Below are positions 58,080 through 64,000 of a DNA stretch of 64,000 bases, in pieces. The first letter of the stretch is position 1, and each line of letters opens with the position of its first letter. A model generated the notes under the pieces. That model saw only the letters and a program-made list of their open reading frames with translations, made no database searches and had not been told where the DNA came from. The DNA comes from Hydractinia symbiolongicarpus (Eukaryota; Cnidaria; Hydrozoa; Anthoathecata; Hydractiniidae), in assembly GCF_029227915.1 (NCBI RefSeq), contig NC_079875.1, forward strand, positions 14,319,001 through 14,383,000. Direction: 5' to 3'. The position numbers and the translations under genes were made by a program.

Positions 58080-59415
58080 CTAATGTGAAAATATTAAATG
58101 ATCCATAAAACACAAAAACATATTAAAAAAAAAACATACATTTTTAAACTTAACAAAACACAAAAAATGTTTTAGCTAGCTCCTAAATAAAGAATATTAT
58201 TTTTGCCGGAGAAAAGCAAAGAAAAATAAGAAATAAAATAATGGTTAATTGCGTAAATATTAATGTTCAACGCAGAAAAAACGACATTTTATTAAATATA
58301 TTTTAGCGTTTTCTGCAATGATTTAATCAAACTACATTGGTGACAAACTGTTTTTAATGATGCAGTTGAATCGCATAAACTAACTGTATTTTTGCTAAGT
58401 TTGTTGTTCGTGCATTACAGTAGGAGGCAACTGAACTATGCTCTGGAAAAACAAATACTTTTTTCCGCTGTTATATCTTCGGCTATTTTTTACACGTCCA
58501 ATCGTACAATTGCAGGGGACTTTTTATGTGCGATTTTACCACGTCAAATAATTGCCAACGTGAAGGTACTTGTTTTGAAAATATGTCGGTAATTACCTCG
58601 ACAAATTCTGATCAATCCGTATCAAATTACAAGGGTTGTTACCGCCCTTAATCCTATTCGTGCTGGAGGGGTGCTGAATCACCCATGCAGCACCCTCTCC
58701 CTTCTTTAACGTTTTTCCATAACTTTTTATGGGCTTATAGTCACACCTTGATATTTTATTTGCCTTTCAAAATACATCATTTTGAAACAAAAACCATACA
58801 CAAATGTGTGACATGCTGAATAATGAGTAACTCTCACAACCGGCGTCTCAAATAAAAGTCCTTCGAAATAAAAATCATGCACAACTTGTGTCTCAAATAA
58901 AAAGTCCTTTGAAATAAAACACATGCATATTTTATTTTCATACTTACCACCTACAACGATCTACAACGATCTAAAAGGACCTACAGCGATCTACAACGAT
59001 CTAAAAACCGTCTACAACCATCTACAACGACCTAGAACCAACACATTATATACATTTGTTGGGGACTTATTTCGGCGCATGTTTTTGTAAACTCGTGGAT
59101 GGTGAACTGATGTTGGGAAAACCAGAAAAACAAATTCATTTTTACAAGGAGATACATATAATAAAATAAGGAAACACAAGAAGAACCTCGTTAACTAATA
59201 ATATTCCTATCGAAATTCTTCATCGAAAGTCTCTTTTTCTAAATAAGCACGTACTGTGGCTATTGTATACTTAAAATCATGATTGTGCTTGCTTGTTCTA
59301 TAACACCTGGTAAGTTCGTATATAATAGCACACTGGGGAGTGACGACCTAAACAATAACAAAACAAGCAAAGCATAAATCTATTTTACAATGGTTGTCTA
59401 GGATAACGTACAATA
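58080..59415. other. Right flank, no gene seen
   Basis: A+T-rich host DNA with no recognised gene. It includes CCTTTGAAATAAA / CCTTCGAAATAAA direct repeats at 58858-58920 and a short minisatellite. Confidence 0.5.
58951..59040. repeat. ~11-bp minisatellite (CTACAACGATC)n
   Basis: About eight imperfect copies of CTACAACGATC and close variants (CTACAACCATC, CTAGAACC). Confidence 0.85.
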
Positions 59416-59790
59416 ATGTACCATCAAATTGACGAAGATTCAAAGTACTGCTTTTCAAAAGGAGATTGTAGGCCTTCAGAACGATTAAATGATCCACCTC
59501 ATAAACTATGGGTATGCGTTCTGAAAGGAGACAGTAATCGGATTATGTCAGCAGACTGCACCTGCATGGGAGGAATGTCCGAGACGTGCAACCATGTTGC
59601 TGCACTTTTGTTTCGAGTAGATGCTGCAGTAACACGTGGGCTGACAAATCCATCATGTACAGCCAAAGCTTGTGAATAGCTACCTAACCGAAAAGGAGTC
59701 AGACCACAGAAAATGATAGATATAGTTTCAAACAGAGATGAAATGAAAAAATCTAAAAAGCTTCAGTTACACCAAGGTTACTCGATCATC
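59416..59790 (+). pseudogene. SWIM zinc-finger protein fragment with in-frame stop
   Basis: An 87-residue frame contains CTCMGGMSETCNHVAALLF, the CxC...CxH pattern of a SWIM zinc finger, then NPSCTAKACE and TAG (59677-59679). In similar proteins a Trp commonly follows at that point, so a TGG to TAG change is likely. The same frame continues with LPNRKGVRPQKMIDIVSNRD for ~35 more codons. SWIM domains of this style occur with YqaJ-type recombinase genes in invertebrate mobile elements; the nuclease part was not found. Confidence 0.55.
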
Positions 59791-60142
59791 AATTTTCTTG
59801 GCTTTCTTTTTTGCTGACGGTATTGGGTTTTTAAACAGTGTTCTTCTATCTCTTGTCGCTTTCACAAGTTTCAGCGCTACCAAATACTATGGAAAACATC
59901 CCCAAGCCCTGGTTAATTTCGAAAAAATCTGGTTCTGCGTTATGATTCACAGATTTTTGCTGCTGATATCAGCATATTTTCGCCCTCGATTCCGCATAAC
60001 AGGAAAAGATGTGAGCTGTTAAACAGTTTAACAAAGAAAAATTATCAGGACTAGGATTCGGGATACAAAGGAGTAGAACATAGTATGCGTATCAAGAAAG
60101 AATATTTACAATATTTACAAACGTGTATTTATAAATACATTA

Positions 60143-60545
60143 ATACCGTAAAAATTCGAACAAACACCATTGCTTATAGTTTTCATCCCATGGACATACA
60201 AATAAAAACTTACGGTGTTTGCTCAAACTTTTACGGCATTAACAATGTACAATAAAAAAAGACAGACTTTTTTCGTTATAATGCCGTAAAAATTCGAACA
60301 AACACCAATGCTTAAAGTTTTTGTCCCATGGACACACAAATAAAAACTTACGGTGTTTGCTCGAACTTTTACGGCATTAACAATGTACAATAAAAAAAGA
60401 CTTTTCGTTATCATAACGTAAAAGTTCGAACAAACACCATTGCTTATAGTTTTCGTCCCATGGACATACAAATAAAAACTTACGGTGTTTGCTCAAACTT
60501 TTACGGCATAAATAATGTACAATAAAAAAGCTTTACGGCATTAAG
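60143..60545. repeat. Tandem array of a palindromic MITE-like unit
   Basis: Three copies (about 60146-60238, 60281-60376, 60414-60508) plus a fragment. Each is bounded by CCGTAAAAATTCGAACAAAC and its near inverse GTTTGCTCAAACTTTTACGG, with a middle containing CCCATGGACATACAAATAA. Spacers contain AACAATGTACAATAAAAAA. A TIR element has become tandemly amplified. Confidence 0.8.
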
Positions 60546-61171
60546 AAATGTTCAATAAGCTATATTATAAGACTTTCCGTAAACACACGAGGAGAAAGTG
60601 GAACTTAATGTTCAACCTTCTCAACAACGTTCACTCAAGCATTTACGGCGAGTACCATCTCCAAACGAACAAAGCAAATTTTGTTGTCAAAAGGTCCAGT
60701 CTGATGACATGCCAGTAAAATGTAGAAAAAGAGACGTATAAAAAAATAGAAGTAAAAAGCTTCATCAAACAAAAAGTTGTACGTAAAAATAATACAACAA
60801 TATATATCGAAACACAACTTGTACGCAACAAGCGATATTAATACAACAATAGACCAAAAAATATAAAAAAATACGTGTCTTGATATAGCTTTAAAAATGT
60901 GGTCTAACCGGTTAGCGCTTTAAGTATTTATGTTCTAAAACTTAGCTCAACATGGTATTTGAAAACCTTACCTAACTTTATCTGGCATCCTTATCCATGT
61001 TCAAAAAATGCCACATTGTTAGATGAAAAAATCAATATTATATAAACAAGCTTTTCGATAAAACAAGGCTCACATGCTTTTTTTACACAATATCGCTAAT
61101 AACAAGTCTGCCATAATTACCAACGAAACTTTTGCATATTCAAGACGGTACAAACCCAGACATATTTACAT

Positions 61172-62490
61172 ATTTAACGAGAGGAATCACTCACAAGAAG
61201 AATTCAATACGAAGGCTGTAAAACAATTGAAATTATTGGTATTTTTAAAGAGGAATCACTAAAAAAAGATTGTTTGAATTTCAACACGATGCAACGACAG
61301 AAAAGAATCACTGACAAGAAAAATTTCTGTAGTTAGAGACGATGCAACGACAGGAAAATTGTTTATATATATAGAAAGGAATCACTGACAAAAAGAATTT
61401 CTGCAGTTTAAGACGACGCAACGGCAAAAAATTTTCTCATATATATATAGAAAGGAATCACTGACAAGAAGAATTTCTGCTGTTTAAGACGCCGCAACGG
61501 CAGAAAAATATTTCTGTAGTTAGAGACGACGCAACGACAGGAAAATTTTTCATATATATAGAAAGGCAACACAGATAAAAAGAATTTCTGCAATTTAAGA
61601 CGACGCAACGACAGGAAAATTGTTTATATATATAGAAAGGAATCACTGACAAAAAGAATTTCTGCTGTTTAAGACGCCGCAACGGCAGAAAAATTTTCAT
61701 ATATATAGAAAGGAATCACTGACAAAAAGAATTTCTGTAGTTAGAGACGACGCAACGACAGGAAAATTTTTCATATATATAGAAAGGAAACACAGACAAA
61801 AAGAATTTCTGCAATTTAAGACGACGCAACGGCAGAAAAATTTTCATATATATAGAAAGAAAACACAGACAAAAAGAATTTCTGCAATTTAAGACGACGC
61901 AACGGCAGAAAAATTTTCATATATATAGAAAGGAAACACAGACAAAAAGAATTTCTGCAATTTAAGACGACGCAACGGCAGAAAAATTTTCATATATATA
62001 GAAAGGAAACACAGACAAAAAGAATTTCTGCAATTTAAGACGACGCAACGGCAGAAAAATTTTCATATATATAGAAAGAAAACACAGACAAAAAGAATTT
62101 CTGCAATTTAAGACGACGCAACGGCAGAAAAATTTTCATATATATAGAAAGGAAACACAGACAAAAAGAATTTCTGCAATTTAAGACGACGCAACGGCAA
62201 AAAAACTTTCATACATATAGAAAGAAAACACAGACAAAAAGAATTTCTGCAATTTAAGACGACGCAACGGCAGAACAATTTTCATATATATAGAAAGGAA
62301 ACACAGACAAAAAGAATTTATGTAGTTAAAGACGATGCAACGACAGGAAACATTTGCATCTTTAAAGACGGGATCACTAACAAGAAGAATTTTTGAATTT
62401 AAAGACGATGCAAGGAGAGGAAATATTTGCATATTTAAAGACAGGAATCATCGACAAGAAGCCTTTTCGTATCTAAAGGCGCCTTAAAGA
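61172..62490. repeat. 73-bp satellite array
   Basis: About 17 copies of a 73-bp unit (spacing 61821, 61894, 61967) with AAGACGACGCAACGGCAG and TTTTCATATATATAGAAAGG. The copies degenerate at both edges and are most uniform at 61760-62280. Confidence 0.92.
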
Positions 62491-64000
62491 TAGGAAATAA
62501 TCATAAACGAGAATTAAACGAATTTTTAGTTTTAAACACAATGTAAAGAAAGACATTTATTATGCATATTTAGACATTAAAAAAAAAAGGTTTCACCACT
62601 TTACAAGTTTACAGACAAAAGGCGCATTCAAGAATATTGAAAGAGTTTTGCAAAGTTTATATTATAGGTATATTAAAAACAGAAAGGCAACATTTATTTC
62701 TGATATGTTGCTAGTACGACTTCAACCTCCATAGCGTCTCACCCAAGAGCTTTACCTTTTAGCATTTTCGTTTCTCTTTAAAATTTTAACACAAGCTTTG
62801 TAAATCATACAGCTTTGAAAAGGTGTGTGGTTTATTGTTTATAAATATATATAAATATATATAAATTTTTCCTTTGACAATGACTAGATGCAGCATGATA
62901 TGGTAATGAGATTTCTTCTAAAAAAGCCTGAATATTTTCAGGAAATAATAAAGAAAGTTCGAATTGATAATACACTGAGTAAAAATTTCATCTGCTTGAA
63001 GAGTGAAAAAAGGTTACTGCCACCTTCATTAGTTAGCATTATGAAGTCTATTCCAGCCCAGGCCCTGGATTTGCTATTGCAATTTCAAGAGACAGTTTAA
63101 AGATGAAGGCCTAAAAATAGGTGCAACTATTGAGCACCTATCAGTTTAACTATCGCCAGTTAATCTTCGTCCTAACCTAACTGTATGTACACTCACATCC
63201 ATCCCTGGCATGCACAGTTATTTAAAGGCCTTAACCAAGCAACAGCTGGCATTACCTTTCTCATGGAGAGATACAAAATGGCTATATACTTACCTTAGAT
63301 ACTTACCTATGATGTTTTCCTATGTTTAAAATTGCATTCCTCTAGCCAACCTGTGTGATGCGAACTCTTCCCTATTCCCCACTAGGTTACCATTGCTTTA
63401 CAAAACAATAATAAAAAACTAAATCTAACTAGACAAATAATTAACAAAAAGAATAAAAATAAAAAGCTTAAGTAAGATGCTGACGTTAAGTGAGACACTA
63501 AATAGGAGAAAGTTTGAAACCTGACCTTCTGCTAATTGTCTCATGGGAACAAATCTCAGCGGTTTAGCACATTCTGACGACCATTAGCATTTTAATCTTT
63601 AACGAACATAATTCGAACTTTCCTCAAATATAACTAACATTTGCCTTTTGTACACTATGACAAAAATATATTGTGTATTCAGCTTCTTTAAATAAATAGT
63701 ACTTTAATGTTAGAAAACTAATTTATTTGACGGAATGTTTCTATTTACAAAATCAGAGTTTGGTTGACACAACAAAGACAGAAAGGCAACAAAATAATCA
63801 ACAACAACAACAACAAACAAGAAACCACAGATATTTGCAAAGTTTCGCAGCTACAGTTTTACCTCATTTACAATTTTAAGATTTCTCGTAACGCACAAAG
63901 CTTAGAATTTTCTTTTTTGCACAAAAGCATCCAACATTAAAGTACGATAGAGTTCAATAAAAAGAGAAAATGCTTGTCGCGTATTAGATGAGTGAATAAG
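62491..64000. other. A+T-rich end region, no assigned gene
   Basis: A plus ORF at 62888-63100 (70 codons) has a coding look (MVMRFLLKKPEYFQEIIKKV) but no recognisable family and no clear splice context. Otherwise non-coding. A CAACAA run lies at 63799-63815. Confidence 0.4.

Noticed and set aside
61172-62490. CRISPR-like array
   Set aside because: It is a 73-bp head-to-tail satellite with no unique spacers, in an animal genome.
62888-63100. Plus ORF of 70 codons
   Set aside because: It has a plausible amino-acid text but no recognised family and no supporting exon structure, so it is mentioned only in the region entry.

Overview
The window is nuclear DNA of an animal, most likely a cnidarian (hydrozoan is a guess). 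It is A+T-rich with long gene-poor stretches. Its host genes have spliceosomal introns: importin-11 (first coding exon only, leaving the window at position 1), the chaperonin subunit CCT3 (10 exons, complete), mitochondrial phenylalanyl-tRNA synthetase FARS2 (4 exons, complete) and a pair of two-exon genes for secreted GDNF-receptor/GAS1-like cysteine-rich proteins. tRNA-derived SINEs, a LINE tail, small inverted-repeat transposons, minisatellites and a large virus-like transposon fill much of the rest.

Layout. 0-6.6 kb: importin-11 exon 1 (minus), SINE and LINE fragments, repeats. 6.6-13.6 kb: CCT3 (plus), with a decayed PHD-finger/DDE transposase relic in intron 1. 13.6-17.3 kb: no gene seen. 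17.3-20.0 kb: GDNF-receptor-like gene A (plus). 20-31.7 kb: no host gene; at 24.6-25.8 kb an inverted-repeat element sits inside an older ~60-bp repeat array. 31.7-35.3 kb: FARS2 (plus). 35.8-39.3 kb: GDNF-receptor-like gene B (minus), a paralogue of A with all 18 mature cysteines conserved. 41-42.5 kb: a broken coiled-coil ORF, a SINE and a CAGA microsatellite. 43.3-58.1 kb: a Polinton/Maverick-like element. 58-64 kb: SWIM zinc-finger pseudogene, a tandem MITE array and a 73-bp satellite.

The 14.7-kb element (43333-58079) has ~190-bp terminal inverted repeats beginning AG. It carries a protein-primed type family B DNA polymerase with a zinc-finger-like segment and an endonuclease VII-like segment, a packaging ATPase, a retroviral-type integrase, a probable major capsid protein, two SAP-like proteins and about ten small conserved-looking proteins, several with membrane segments. 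It is clearly richer in G+C than the flanks. It is a fossil: the polymerase, ATPase, integrase, capsid gene and others carry frameshifts or in-frame stops, and the integrase seems to have lost its third catalytic acid.

The most interesting signal is that palindromic stem-loops punctuate the 3' ends of genes across this element: twelve, most within ~30 nt of a stop codon, one ending exactly on the stop codon, and shared ones at convergent junctions. This resembles the transcript-end hairpins known for mimivirus and virophage mRNAs and may be a 3'-end signal in a metazoan Polinton-like element. All assignments rest on reading the sequence and on family knowledge; no database search was run.
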